Assembly (NCBI GenBank): GCA_026709625.1
Contig: JAPOSR010000080.1
Coordinates: forward strand, 1-64,000
Direction of reading: 5' to 3'
DNA length: 64,000 bases
Source of the DNA: Chloroflexota bacterium
GTDB lineage: Bacteria; Chloroflexota; Anaerolineae; Aggregatilineales; Phototrophicaceae
Part shown: positions 41,120 through 49,741 of the stretch, piece after piece
How positions within the stretch are numbered: position 1 is the stretch's first letter
Layout of the letters: every line of letters starts with the position of its first letter
Notes under the pieces: generated by a model
Seen by the model: only the letters and a program-made list of their open reading frames with translations
Told to the model about the DNA's origin: nothing
Databases searched by the model: none
Program-made: the position numbers and the translations under genes

Positions 41120-42577
41120 ATGACACAGCTGAATCGCCTTCTGTATGCTGTCGACTGCCTTGATGTTTTGAACGATCCCGAAAAACTGCCCGACAAATCT
41201 GTGGGCCTGATTTACCTCGACCCGCCATTTAATTCCAACAGCGCCTACAACCTGCCTTTCAAGAGCCGCGACCGCAGCCTGAAGCCAGTCGAGGCTTTTG
41301 AAGATACCTGGCGCTGGGGCGCGGAAGATGATGGAAAACTGCTAGATCTAGAGAGGAATCCGCGAACACGGGCGCTGGCGACGGTGGTGAAGTTTGCGCA
41401 AGAAGTTGAAGGTATTCGCAGAAGACGCAGCGCCAGCCTGGCGGCCTATCTGCTGAATATGGCGCAGCGGCTCTACGCAATGAAGCGGGTATTGAAAGAT
41501 ACCGGCAGCATCTATCTACATTGTGACCCGACCGCCAGTCATTATCTAAAGCTGGTTATGGATTGCATCTATGGCAAAGAGAACCTGCAAAACGAATGCA
41601 TCTGGTATTATAAAAACGCGTCGCGCGGAAAGCGGCGGCTCGCTCGCTCTCATGATGTCATCTTCTGGTACAGCAAGCATGTCAATTCTTATACCTTCAA
41701 TTTGCAGGACATTTTGGCACCATTTGAAAGCGGCATGACCGAATGGCGTTATGCGAAAGGCGGCCAAACTGGGAAGGAGATGCCGAAAGGAAAGACTCCT
41801 GACGATGTCATCACAATGCCTTCACTGAATGCGATGGCAAAAGAACGGCTCGGCTATCCCACGCAAAAGCCTTTGGCTCTTTTGGAGCGAATCGTATTGA
41901 CTTCGTCCAATCCTGGCGACATCGTGCTTGACCCCTTCTGCGGCTGTGGCACGACCGCCCATGCCGCCGAGAAGCTCGGGCGCAAGTGGATCGGCGTCGA
42001 CATTTCGAAGTTTTCGACAGGGCTCATCCGTCGGCGCATATTGGACAACTTCCGGTATCTGAATATTGATGATATTTTCGTTTTGGGGACGCCGGAAAGC
42101 ATAGCGGACGCACGCGCATTGGCTCAGCGCGACAAGTTTGAATTTGAAAAGTGGGTCTGCGGAGCGATGGGCGCGAATGGCATGTACAAGAATCCTGGCG
42201 AAAAAGGTGTCGATGGCGGAGTTGATGGCGTGGTCGAGCTACCTGTGATTCGCCAGGTGGGTAGCAAATATGAATCGCAAGATGAATATGTAATTGTCCA
42301 AGTGAAAGGTGGCAATGTAACTCCTGATGCGGTCAAAGCCCTCAGCGAAACTGTGCGGCGTTTGGGGGCAGTCGCGGGCATTATGGTTTGCTTTGACGAC
42401 CAGATGGGCACAGTCGAAAATCAGCGCGACAAATCGCTGTGGTCGGATGCCTATAAGCAATACCCGTATATCCAAGGCTTCAGCATCAAAGACTTGCTGG
42501 CTGGCGAGAAACCAGACATGCCACCGACATACGGCTATCGGCATGGCGGCAAGACCAGCGCGCCACAGTTTTTGTGA
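41120..42577 (+). CDS. beta-class DNA methyltransferase fused to an Mrr-like nuclease domain
   Basis: The 485-aa protein starts with an amino-methyltransferase of the beta class, with catalytic motif IV LDPPFNSN (33-40) before SAM-binding motif I DPFCGCGTT (271-279). After about residue 340 comes a restriction-endonuclease-like domain: EFEKWVCGAMGANG, then GVDGGVDG (D369) and VIVQVKGG (Q394-x-K396), the E/D...(E/Q)xK pattern of Mrr-type folds. One polypeptide thus joins N4/N6 methylation and potential cleavage, as in type IIG-like or self-guarding systems. AGGGAAG lies upstream of the start. No separate specificity or helicase gene is adjacent. Confidence 0.85.
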   Translation: MTQLNRLLYAVDCLDVLNDPEKLPDKSVGLIYLDPPFNSNSAYNLPFKSRDRSLKPVEAFEDTWRWGAEDDGKLLDLERNPRTRALATVVKFAQEVEGIRRRRSASLAAYLLNMAQRLYAMKRVLKDTGSIYLHCDPTASHYLKLVMDCIYGKENLQNECIWYYKNASRGKRRLARSHDVIFWYSKHVNSYTFNLQDILAPFESGMTEWRYAKGGQTGKEMPKGKTPDDVITMPSLNAMAKERLGYPTQKPLALLERIVLTSSNPGDIVLDPFCGCGTTAHAAEKLGRKWIGVDISKFSTGLIRRRILDNFRYLNIDDIFVLGTPESIADARALAQRDKFEFEKWVCGAMGANGMYKNPGEKGVDGGVDGVVELPVIRQVGSKYESQDEYVIVQVKGGNVTPDAVKALSETVRRLGAVAGIMVCFDDQMGTVENQRDKSLWSDAYKQYPYIQGFSIKDLLAGEKPDMPPTYGYRHGGKTSAPQFL

Positions 42578-42586
42578 GCAGCATCT

Positions 42587-42973
42587 TTAGCCGGCTCGCG
42601 GTATGCTGATCTTGTCGTCGATGCGTTCGATCTTGTCGTCCATTTTGTCCAGCCGGCGGTCCATGCTGGCGTATTTGTCATTGAGGAATTGTATTTCCAC
42701 CTGAATCTTGACGATATCCGTTTGCATATTGGCATGCGAAAGCTTTAAATCACCAATCTCGCCGTGAATATCTTTGATTTCGCCGTGAATATCTTTGAGC
42801 TCACCGCGAATATCTTTGAGCTCACCGCGGATCTCTCGGTGGGCATCCTCCGATTTCTTTTCTACGCGGCGAATGTCGGCACGCAGCCAAGCGAAAGCGC
42901 CCCCGCCCACCAATAAAATCGGCGCGACTGTGCCCAAGATGATGGTCAATGTTTGTTGTGTGATTGGGTTCAT
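42587..42973 (-). CDS. membrane-anchored coiled-coil protein
   Basis: The 128-aa protein has one N-terminal transmembrane helix (TIILGTVAPILLVGGGAFAWL) and then a long heptad-patterned coiled coil with repeats of GELKDI/GEIKDI. It ends in a charged DKMDDKIERIDDK segment. The repeats reflect 21-bp tandem DNA repeats at 42760-42822. Function is unknown. It is convergent with the methyltransferase-nuclease gene (nine bases between stops), so any link is positional only. Confidence 0.65.
   Translation of the reverse strand: MNPITQQTLTIILGTVAPILLVGGGAFAWLRADIRRVEKKSEDAHREIRGELKDIRGELKDIHGEIKDIHGEIGDLKLSHANMQTDIVKIQVEIQFLNDKYASMDRRLDKMDDKIERIDDKISIPRAG
42760..42822. repeat. three 21-bp tandem repeats in the coiled-coil gene
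   Basis: Three adjacent 21-bp units share the core GAATATCTTTGA and start with CGCCGTG, CGCCGTG and CACCGCG. A degenerate fourth follows. Each adds exactly one heptad to the coiled coil, so copy-number change would keep the frame. Confidence 0.75.
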
Positions 42974-43051
42974 TGGCAGATCTCAAATCCAGGAGCGGCT
43001 GCGAAACGGCTCACATCCACAGTACCAGAAAATTAGTCTGAATACAAATGT

Positions 43052-44131
43052 TCAAGCTACCGTCACGCCCGCGCACAGATAAACATCCTGAATGGCGTGC
43101 AGCAGGCGCGCGCCTTCATCTATGGGGCGCTGGAAGGCTTTGCGCCCGCTGATCAGCCCCATGCCGCCAGCCCGCTTGTTGATCACCGCTGTTTTCACGG
43201 CATCCGCAAAGTCATTGCTGCCGCTCGCGCCGCCACTGCTGATCAAACCGACCTTGCCCATGTAGCCATTCGCCACCTGGTAGCGCGTCAGGTCGATCGG
43301 GTGCTCGCTGCTGAGGCGGCTGTAGATGCGCTCGTCGAGCTTGCCATAAGACGAAGCGCCGCTGTTGAGCGCCAGGTAGCCGCCTGTCTGCGTCGGCAGC
43401 TTTTGCTTGACAATATCCGCGCCCAGCGTGACGCCCAGGTGATTGGCTTGCCCGGTCAGGTCGGCGCTGGTTTCATGGTTGACGCCGGCGATGGTGAAAG
43501 CGGGGTTGCGCATATAGCACCACAGAATGGTCGCCATGCCCAACTCGTGCGCCAATGCGAAGGCTTCCGCCACCTCGACCATTTGCCGATTGCTGTCTGC
43601 CGAGCCGAAATACACCGTCGCGCCCACAGCCACCGCGCCCATATCCCAGGCTTGTTTGACCGTGCCGAACATGATTTGCTCGTGCGTGTTGGGGTGGGTC
43701 ACCAGCTCGTTATGGTTGATCTTTACGATGTAGGGGATGCGGTGGGCAAAGCGCCGAGCTGTCAAACCGAGCACGCCAAAGGTCGATGCCACCGCGTTGC
43801 AGCCGCCTTCCAGCGCCAGCTCGATGATCTTGGCGGGGTCGAAGTAGATTGGGTTGGGCGCGAAGGAAGCGCCGGCCGAATGCTCGATGCCCTGGTCGAC
43901 TGGCAAGATAGATACATAGCCCGTGCCAGCCAGGCGGCCGCTGTCGGCGATCTGCTGCAGGCTGCGGATGACGCGTGGGCTGCGGTCACTGTCCAGCCAG
44001 ACGCGTTCGCTGAAGTCGCTGCCGGGCAATGCCAGGCTGTCGCGCGGGATAGTCGCGCAGTGGTGATTCAGCAGATCGTCGGCGGCGTCGCCCAAGGCTG
44101 CGGCGATCTTGTCCAGAGTGGTCTTCGACAT
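43052..44131 (-). CDS. fbaB: class I fructose-bisphosphate aldolase (archaeal/DhnA type)
   Basis: The 359-aa protein is a Schiff-base aldolase of the FbaB/DhnA family, cleaving fructose-1,6-bisphosphate in glycolysis or making it in gluconeogenesis. [28 protein letters not shown] and [10 protein letters not shown] (probable Schiff-base K242) are typical, as is LISSGGASG for phosphate binding. It is larger than archaeal forms, matching E. coli FbaB-type length. AGGAAAG lies upstream of the ATG. It is divergent from the gene at 44229. Confidence 0.92.
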   Translation of the reverse strand: MSKTTLDKIAAALGDAADDLLNHHCATIPRDSLALPGSDFSERVWLDSDRSPRVIRSLQQIADSGRLAGTGYVSILPVDQGIEHSAGASFAPNPIYFDPAKIIELALEGGCNAVASTFGVLGLTARRFAHRIPYIVKINHNELVTHPNTHEQIMFGTVKQAWDMGAVAVGATVYFGSADSNRQMVEVAEAFALAHELGMATILWCYMRNPAFTIAGVNHETSADLTGQANHLGVTLGADIVKQKLPTQTGGYLALNSGASSYGKLDERIYSRLSSEHPIDLTRYQVANGYMGKVGLISSGGASGSNDFADAVKTAVINKRAGGMGLISGRKAFQRPIDEGARLLHAIQDVYLCAGVTVA

Positions 44132-44228
44132 AGAGCTTTCCTCGCTGATGGGCTTTTCGCGCTCGATTATAGCAGGGAAGCGCGCGTCTGTGTTATGGTA
44201 TTGCTATGCTTGATCGCTGCCGCCACGC

Positions 44229-44795
44229 ATGAGCGCCCTGCAAGAGTTGCGAGGAGCCGCCGAACTGCGCGACCCCGAACGTTGCCAGTTCTTGCTCAAG
44301 GCGCTGTTTATGGAGATGGATTTTTATCATGCGCTGGCGGTCGTGGTCGAACAGGTGCGCGCCTACCTGCCGACATTTGAAGCCGCTTATCCAGATGGCA
44401 GGTTCGCCAGGCAGATTCTCAGGCAGATGGTCAATACAGGAACAGCGCCCGCTCGTCTGCCGCCCGAAGCCCAACGCGATTTCGACTATCCCGGCGCGGC
44501 CAATTATATGAAGGCGCTGGCGGATATGGCGCGGGCATTGCAGCCGGGCGCGCTGCCGGGGCGCATCGGCTACTTGGTCAGCGCGACAGCCAACGCCATC
44601 ATGGCGGTATTGGTCGAGCAGTATTATGGACGGCGCAGCGAGGCTTGGGCGATCGTGCGCAGCCAACCCGCTTCATCGCCCGCGCAGCAGATCGCCTATC
44701 AATTCTGGACCGATGAGGAAGTGGCGCTGCTGGATACCGACGCCTGGCTGCAAGTTGCCGAAACTATCGAAGCGCAGCAAAGCAACCGTCTATAG
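44229..44795 (+). CDS. hypothetical protein (188 aa)
   Basis: I do not recognise this gene. The product is soluble, largely helical and slightly acidic. Notable segments are MDFYHALAVVVEQVRAYLP, FDYPGAANYMKALADMARAL, and a C-terminal FWTDEEVALLDTDAWLQVAE. No catalytic motif stands out. It is divergent from the aldolase gene and convergent with ychF; no operon partner. Confidence 0.65.
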   Translation: MSALQELRGAAELRDPERCQFLLKALFMEMDFYHALAVVVEQVRAYLPTFEAAYPDGRFARQILRQMVNTGTAPARLPPEAQRDFDYPGAANYMKALADMARALQPGALPGRIGYLVSATANAIMAVLVEQYYGRRSEAWAIVRSQPASSPAQQIAYQFWTDEEVALLDTDAWLQVAETIEAQQSNRL

Positions 44796-44834
44796 GTTTG
44801 CGCTTGGTTTTTTTCATGAGTCGCTTGGCTCGAC

Positions 44835-45914
44835 TCAGCTGCTGTGGCGGATGTTCATGATGTCGCCATCCTGCACAAGATAATCCTTGCCTTCCAGCCG
44901 CTGCCGGCCCGCCGCTTTGATGGCGCTTTCGCTGCCTAGTTCGAGCAGATCGGCATAGCGGAAGACCTCGGCGCGGATGAATCCGTGCTCGAAGTCGCTG
45001 TGAATGAGACCGGCCGCTTGCTTGGCGTTTGCGCCGGCGGGGAAGCTCCAGGCGCGCACCTCGTCCGCGCCGACCGTGAAAAAAGACTGGATGCCCAGCA
45101 ACTGATAAGACAACCGAATCACCTTGCTGCGCGACAATTCGCCGAGGCCATATTCAGCCATGAACAGGGCGGCGTCGGCGGCATCCAGCTGGGCGAGCTC
45201 GGCTTCCAGCGCGCCTTGAATGACAGCCAGCGCCGCTCGCGGATAAGGCAGCTGCACAGCTGGAGTCTCTGCCTTCGCTTCGTCGCCCTGATTCAACAGC
45301 GCCAGCGTCGGCTTGCGCGTCAAAAAGCCAAAACCGCGGATCAGCTTTTCTTCGGCGGCGTCCAGCGGCAGGCTGCGCAGCGGCTGCTCGGCTTCCAGGT
45401 GCGCTTGCAGCTTTTTGAATAGCGGCGCTTCGACCAGCAGGCTCTTGTCGGCTCTGGAGCCCTTCAGGCGCAGTTCCGATTCGATGCGTCCCAGGCGCGC
45501 CTCGGTCGCCAGCAGGTCCAACAGCAGAAATTCACTATCGATGACTTCTAGGTCGCGGGCGGGGTCGATGCGCTGGTAGGGGTGGGGCACGCGCGCGTCG
45601 TCAAAGCAGCGCAATATATGCAAAAAACCGTCTGCCTGCGCGAGCTCGCTGCGGAATTGTCCAGCCAGCCCGCCTTCGCCAATGCCTTTGTCCAAGCCAG
45701 CCACATCGGCATAAGTAATCTGGGCATAGGCGCTTTTTCGCGGCTGATACACCTGGCTCAACTGATCGACGCGTTCATCGGGCACGCGCACGGTGGCGCT
45801 GTTGAGCGCGAATTGCCCGCTGGAAGCTGCGCTGGTCTGATAATCGCCGCCGGTGAGCGCGTTGAAGATGGTGGTCTTGCCGCTGTTGGGCAAGCCGATG
45901 ATAGCGAGTCGCAT
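44835..45914 (-). CDS. ychF: YchF/Obg-like translation-associated ATPase
   Basis: The 359-aa protein is an OLA1/YchF family P-loop NTPase, which binds ribosomes and normally prefers ATP. G1 is GLPNSGKTT, G3 is DVAGLDKGIGEGGL, ADGFLHILRCFDD follows, and a C-terminal TGS domain shows FFTVGADEVRAWSFPAGANA and ends in LVQDGDIMNI. The G4 position reads LNQGDEAK instead of the usual NxxE, so its nucleotide preference may differ. It is monocistronic. Confidence 0.93.
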   Translation of the reverse strand: MRLAIIGLPNSGKTTIFNALTGGDYQTSAASSGQFALNSATVRVPDERVDQLSQVYQPRKSAYAQITYADVAGLDKGIGEGGLAGQFRSELAQADGFLHILRCFDDARVPHPYQRIDPARDLEVIDSEFLLLDLLATEARLGRIESELRLKGSRADKSLLVEAPLFKKLQAHLEAEQPLRSLPLDAAEEKLIRGFGFLTRKPTLALLNQGDEAKAETPAVQLPYPRAALAVIQGALEAELAQLDAADAALFMAEYGLGELSRSKVIRLSYQLLGIQSFFTVGADEVRAWSFPAGANAKQAAGLIHSDFEHGFIRAEVFRYADLLELGSESAIKAAGRQRLEGKDYLVQDGDIMNIRHSS

Positions 45915-46006
45915 AGTGGACTGTGCCTCTCTGCTTTTGCCAGGCGCGCCAATTCTAGTCGCGCACAGGGCGAGTCGTTAAGGGACGAGACGGTGAATCA
46001 CCCAGC

Positions 46007-47374
46007 CTACCGTCCATTTGCACGCCAGCGAGCGGCAAGCTGCGCAATCGCCAGCGCGGAAAACACAAAGAGCAGCGGGTCGGTGGGCGAGCGGTAACGC
46101 GTGCTGGGATGGAAGAGCAGGTACATCAATGTTTGGCTCAGCTGCGCCGCATAGAGCAGGCTCAATGATCGCCAGTCGCGCCGACACAGCCATGCCCCCA
46201 CAATCGCCAGCAACAACAATGCGCCGAAATAGAGCAGGTGGATGCCGCGGCCCAGCGCCGCAAACAAACTGCTGTCTTGATAAGCCGCATTCGCCCGCGT
46301 GACGCCGACATGCGATTCTCCACCCGTCACGATGCGCACGCGCCCGTTTTCATCGATAGTCAGCCGCTCGCCCTGGCGCAGGTTGTTGAGTGGCGTAACT
46401 TGCGGATTCCAGTGCGTCAGCAATTTTGTCAGCAGCAGCTGCAGGGTCTGCGTGGGATTGTCACGCAGGTGAGCAAAGCCGGTTTGGCTGAGGAAAGCGT
46501 TGCGCGCCAGCGCCTGGTCTCGGGGTGGGGCATCCACTGGCGCTGGCAGCCATTGCACATCGTAGCCCGCGCGCAAGACAGCCAGCGTATGCGGATGATT
46601 GCCTTGATAGATATTTTCGCCGCTGTTGAGGGCGATGGGCACGAAGCCGCCATACAAAGCCGCGCCGCGCAGCAGCCAAGGCAGCACAACCAGCAGGCTC
46701 GCTGTCAGGACCGGCAGCATCCTGAGCAGCGTCCCGCGCCAGCCCAGCCGCAGCGCAAACCAGGGCAGCGCCAGTATCGCCAGAGCGGGCAGCAGCGCCC
46801 GCGCCAATGCCGATATGCCCAGCACAAAGCCAGCCGCCAGCGCCAACGACAATGCGCGCTTGTCCCAGCGTGTCCGCTCGCGCAGCAGAGCCAGCAGCCA
46901 CACGAAAGCATGCAGCAGCAGAATCCACAGCGAGGTATCGTTGAGCGCCAGGTTTTGGAAGATCAGATAGGGATAAAGCGCGAAGAACAAGCCAGCCAGC
47001 GCGCCGACTGTTTCGCCATCTTGCGGCATCAACCGCCGACAGATGCCCGCCAGCAGCGCGATCGACAGCGCGTCGAAGAAGATGTGCCACAGCGCCACCG
47101 CCAGATAACTGCGCCCGAAGACGCTGTAAATCGCCGCCAGAACGAGGCTGTACAGCGGCGGCAAGCCCGCGTCGGGCAGGCCAGCCGAGCGCCCATAGAC
47201 GCCTGTCGCCAGGAGATTCTGCGCATAGTCATCATAGGCGACTGAGCCGTGAATCTCGCCGCCCGGCTCGGTGTAGGCAAACACATCGGGCAACAGCAGC
47301 AGCGCCGCCAGCCTCGCCAGAACAGCTATGGCAATCACCACAGCCAGCTTGTGATGATTCAGCCACTTGCCCAT
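46007..47374 (-). CDS. GT39/ArnT-like membrane glycosyltransferase
   Basis: This 455-aa protein has about ten to eleven hydrophobic helices and the early extracytoplasmic acidic loop VAYDDYAQNLL of GT-C (PMT/ArnT-like) enzymes. The C-terminal FHPSTRYRSPTDPLLFVF is characteristic. It probably transfers a sugar from a polyprenyl-phosphate donor to a protein or lipid at the outer face. The ATG at 47374 is preferred over an in-frame GTG at 47386. It follows the DAHP synthase gene with a 63-bp gap containing a GC-rich hairpin. Confidence 0.82.
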   Translation of the reverse strand: MGKWLNHHKLAVVIAIAVLARLAALLLLPDVFAYTEPGGEIHGSVAYDDYAQNLLATGVYGRSAGLPDAGLPPLYSLVLAAIYSVFGRSYLAVALWHIFFDALSIALLAGICRRLMPQDGETVGALAGLFFALYPYLIFQNLALNDTSLWILLLHAFVWLLALLRERTRWDKRALSLALAAGFVLGISALARALLPALAILALPWFALRLGWRGTLLRMLPVLTASLLVVLPWLLRGAALYGGFVPIALNSGENIYQGNHPHTLAVLRAGYDVQWLPAPVDAPPRDQALARNAFLSQTGFAHLRDNPTQTLQLLLTKLLTHWNPQVTPLNNLRQGERLTIDENGRVRIVTGGESHVGVTRANAAYQDSSLFAALGRGIHLLYFGALLLLAIVGAWLCRRDWRSLSLLYAAQLSQTLMYLLFHPSTRYRSPTDPLLFVFSALAIAQLAARWRANGR

Positions 47375-47437
47375 GTCGCTCGCCACAGATTGTCTTGCCT
47401 CCCCCCAAACAAGCTGGGGAAGGGCAAGGCGGGCCAG

Positions 47438-48541
47438 TTAGTAGCGCTCGCCGATTGCTTCGATATCGTCCATCAGCTGGTTGAACTGATCGATGTTGAG
47501 CTGCTGCTTGGCATCGGACATGGCGACATCGGGGTTGGGGTGCACCTCGACCATCAGCCCATCGGCGCCGCTGACACGCGCCACTCGTCCCAGCGGATTT
47601 GCGATATCGCGCCGCCCCGCCGAATGCGAAATATCGACGATAATGGGCAGGTGCGTCTCTTGCTTGAGCAGCGGCACAGCGCTGATATCGAGCGTGTTGC
47701 GCGTCCACTGGCTGAAAGTGCGGATGCCGCGCTCCATCAAGATCACCTGCTCGTTGCCGCTGGCCATGATGTATTCGGCGGCATAGATGAACTCTTTCAA
47801 GTTTGCGCCAAAACCGCGTTTCAGCAGCACGGGTTTGCTCTGCTTGCCCAGCGCCCGCAGCAAAAAGCTGTTTTGCATATTGCGCGCGCCCACCCAAAAG
47901 GCGTCTACATATTCGTCCATCATGGGGATCAGCGACATATCCAGCACTTCGCTGATGATGGCCAGCCCGTATTTGTTGGCGGCGCGCCGGGCAATCTTCA
48001 AGCCTTCTTCGCCCATACCCTGGAAATCGTAGGGCGATGTGCGCGGTTTGTAGCCCATGCCGCGCATCATCTTGACGCCGCGCTCGGCAAGCGCCGCCGC
48101 GACTGTGTCCATTTGTTCATAGCTTTCCACCGCGCAGGGACCAGCGATGATCTCGAATGTGTCGTTGCCCAGGCGCAGCCCGTTGCCAAACTCGATGACG
48201 GTGTGCTGGTCGGGGCGTTTGCGCTGCACAAGGATGGTCTGGCGGGCGTCCTGTTCTTCCAGCGCCAGCGTCGCGCGAAAGATCTCGCTGAAGATCTTGC
48301 TGATGGCTTCGTTGCTGAAGGGACCTTCGTTGGCATATTGCAGGGCGGTGAGCATCTCGGCTTCGCGCTGCGGGTCATAAAATCGCGTGCCCACGCTCTG
48401 CTGCACCCGGCCGATTTCCCGAGCGATTTCGGCGCGCTTGTTCAACAAAGCCAGGATATCCAGGTTGATCGGGTCTATTTGGTCGCGCAGTTCCTTCAGG
48501 CGATTTGTTTCTGACACGGCTATCATACTCCCACTTAACAT
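47438..48541 (-). CDS. aroA: bifunctional chorismate mutase / 3-deoxy-7-phosphoheptulonate synthase
   Basis: The 367-aa protein joins an AroQ-type chorismate mutase (about 13-95; LKELRDQIDPINLDILALLN) to a type I beta DAHP synthase. The latter shows IIAGPCAVESYEQM, KPRTSPYDFQG, LLKRGFGANLKEF, and PIIVDISHSAGRR. It catalyses the first step of aromatic amino-acid synthesis, with the mutase part usually giving feedback control by chorismate or prephenate. GGGG lies seven bases before the ATG at 48541; an ATG at 48526 is alternative. This is the B. subtilis AroA(Q)-type arrangement. Confidence 0.92.
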   Translation of the reverse strand: MLSGSMIAVSETNRLKELRDQIDPINLDILALLNKRAEIAREIGRVQQSVGTRFYDPQREAEMLTALQYANEGPFSNEAISKIFSEIFRATLALEEQDARQTILVQRKRPDQHTVIEFGNGLRLGNDTFEIIAGPCAVESYEQMDTVAAALAERGVKMMRGMGYKPRTSPYDFQGMGEEGLKIARRAANKYGLAIISEVLDMSLIPMMDEYVDAFWVGARNMQNSFLLRALGKQSKPVLLKRGFGANLKEFIYAAEYIMASGNEQVILMERGIRTFSQWTRNTLDISAVPLLKQETHLPIIVDISHSAGRRDIANPLGRVARVSGADGLMVEVHPNPDVAMSDAKQQLNIDQFNQLMDDIEAIGERY

Positions 48542-48618
48542 TTTCTTGCCCCTAGGCGGGCATTATACACAGGACTCGGCAATAACGGATATGATAGGTT
48601 TTTTTGTCCTCTGCAGTG

Positions 48619-48628
48619 TGGCTATAAT
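48619..48628 (+). promoter_or_regulatory. -10 promoter giving a probable leaderless mRNA
   Basis: TGGCTATAAT contains a perfect TATAAT (48623-48628) that ends six bases before the ATG at 48635. Transcription would start at or next to the start codon. No Shine-Dalgarno is present. Confidence 0.55.
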
Positions 48629-48634
48629 GCGGGC

Positions 48635-49741
48635 ATGAGCACAAGCATCAGCGGGCTGGATTTGGCGCGAGCTTTTTATCATGAGGCGGTGCGGCCCGTC
48701 CTCGCCAAGCACCATCCGCGCCTGCCGCACAGCGCCGCCTTGCTGGGCAGCGGCTCTGAGGCGCTGGGCTTCGACGACGCCGTTTCGCGCGACCACAACT
48801 GGGGGCCGCGCTTGCAGCTATTTTTGTCCGCGCCCGACCACGCCCGCTCGTCCGCCAGCCTTGCGCAGAGCTTGCGCCGTCACCTGCCCTATCAGTTTCG
48901 CGGCTATGCCACCAATTGGAGCGCGCCCAAGCATGAAAAAGACGACCAGGGCACGCAGCTGCTCGCGCCGATCGCCAGCGGCGAGGTGAATCATCGCGTC
49001 GAGACGCTCACCATCGACAGCTTCATGCGCGCGCATTTTGGCTTGGGCAGCGACTGCAAGTTGCGCGCGGCTGACTGGCTGAGCATCCCCCAGCAGAAGC
49101 TCTTGACTTTCACAAGCGGCGCGGTCTTCCACGATGCGCTGGGGCTGGAAAGCATTCGCCAGCGTTTTGCATTCTATCCGCGTGATGTCTGGCTGTATCT
49201 GCTGGCTTGCGGCTGGCAGCGCATCGCCCAAGACGAGCATCTGGCACCACGCGCGGGCGCGGTCGGCGACGAGCTGGGCAGCCGCATAATCGCCGGGCGG
49301 CTTGCGCGCTCAATCGTGCTGCTGTGCTTCTTGATGGAGCGGGCTTATGCGCCCTATCCCAAGTGGCTGGGCAGCGCTTTCCGGCAGTTGGATTGCGCCA
49401 ATGAGCTTGCGCCAATTTTGGAGGCTGTGCAGCTAGCCGGCGACTACCGCGAGCGTGAGCGACATCTGTGCGCGGTTTGGCAGATCCTCAACCGCCTGCA
49501 CAACAACTTGGGGCTGACGCAGCCTATCGCGCCGTCCGTGCAGGAGTTTCATGGCCGCGGTTTCATGGTAGGGTCCGCTTGGCGCTATACTCAGGCGCTT
49601 TTGGATTGCATCGCCGGCGGCGAACTCCAGAAAATTGCCGCTCGCTCGCTCATCGGCGGCATCGACCAATTCTCTGATAACACCGACCTGCGCGAGGCAG
49701 TGCATTTGCGTGGGGCGATTGCGGATTTGTATGCGGGTTAG
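48635..49741 (+). CDS. DUF4037 protein, nucleotidyltransferase-like
   Basis: The 368-aa protein has an N-terminal nucleotidyltransferase-like core, ALLGSGSEALGFDDAVSRDHNWGPR, in which G-S-G-S and the acidic residues before 'DHNWGP' resemble the polymerase-beta-type active site. The DUF4037 domain follows. Related bacterial proteins are predicted to act on tRNA or small molecules; the substrate is unknown. The start is set by the TATAAT box six bases upstream. It overlaps the convergent DUF6056 gene by four bases. Confidence 0.82.
   Translation: MSTSISGLDLARAFYHEAVRPVLAKHHPRLPHSAALLGSGSEALGFDDAVSRDHNWGPRLQLFLSAPDHARSSASLAQSLRRHLPYQFRGYATNWSAPKHEKDDQGTQLLAPIASGEVNHRVETLTIDSFMRAHFGLGSDCKLRAADWLSIPQQKLLTFTSGAVFHDALGLESIRQRFAFYPRDVWLYLLACGWQRIAQDEHLAPRAGAVGDELGSRIIAGRLARSIVLLCFLMERAYAPYPKWLGSAFRQLDCANELAPILEAVQLAGDYRERERHLCAVWQILNRLHNNLGLTQPIAPSVQEFHGRGFMVGSAWRYTQALLDCIAGGELQKIAARSLIGGIDQFSDNTDLREAVHLRGAIADLYAG

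Noticed and set aside
42760..42840. Possible CRISPR-like repeat array
   Set aside because: The 21-bp units are directly adjacent without spacers and encode coiled-coil heptads in frame.
47387..47437. Further copy of the dispersed repeat between the DAHP synthase and GT39 genes
   Set aside because: The CCTCCCCCCAAAC...GGGGAAGGG sequence resembles the repeat hairpins only in composition; it may simply be a terminator-like hairpin.
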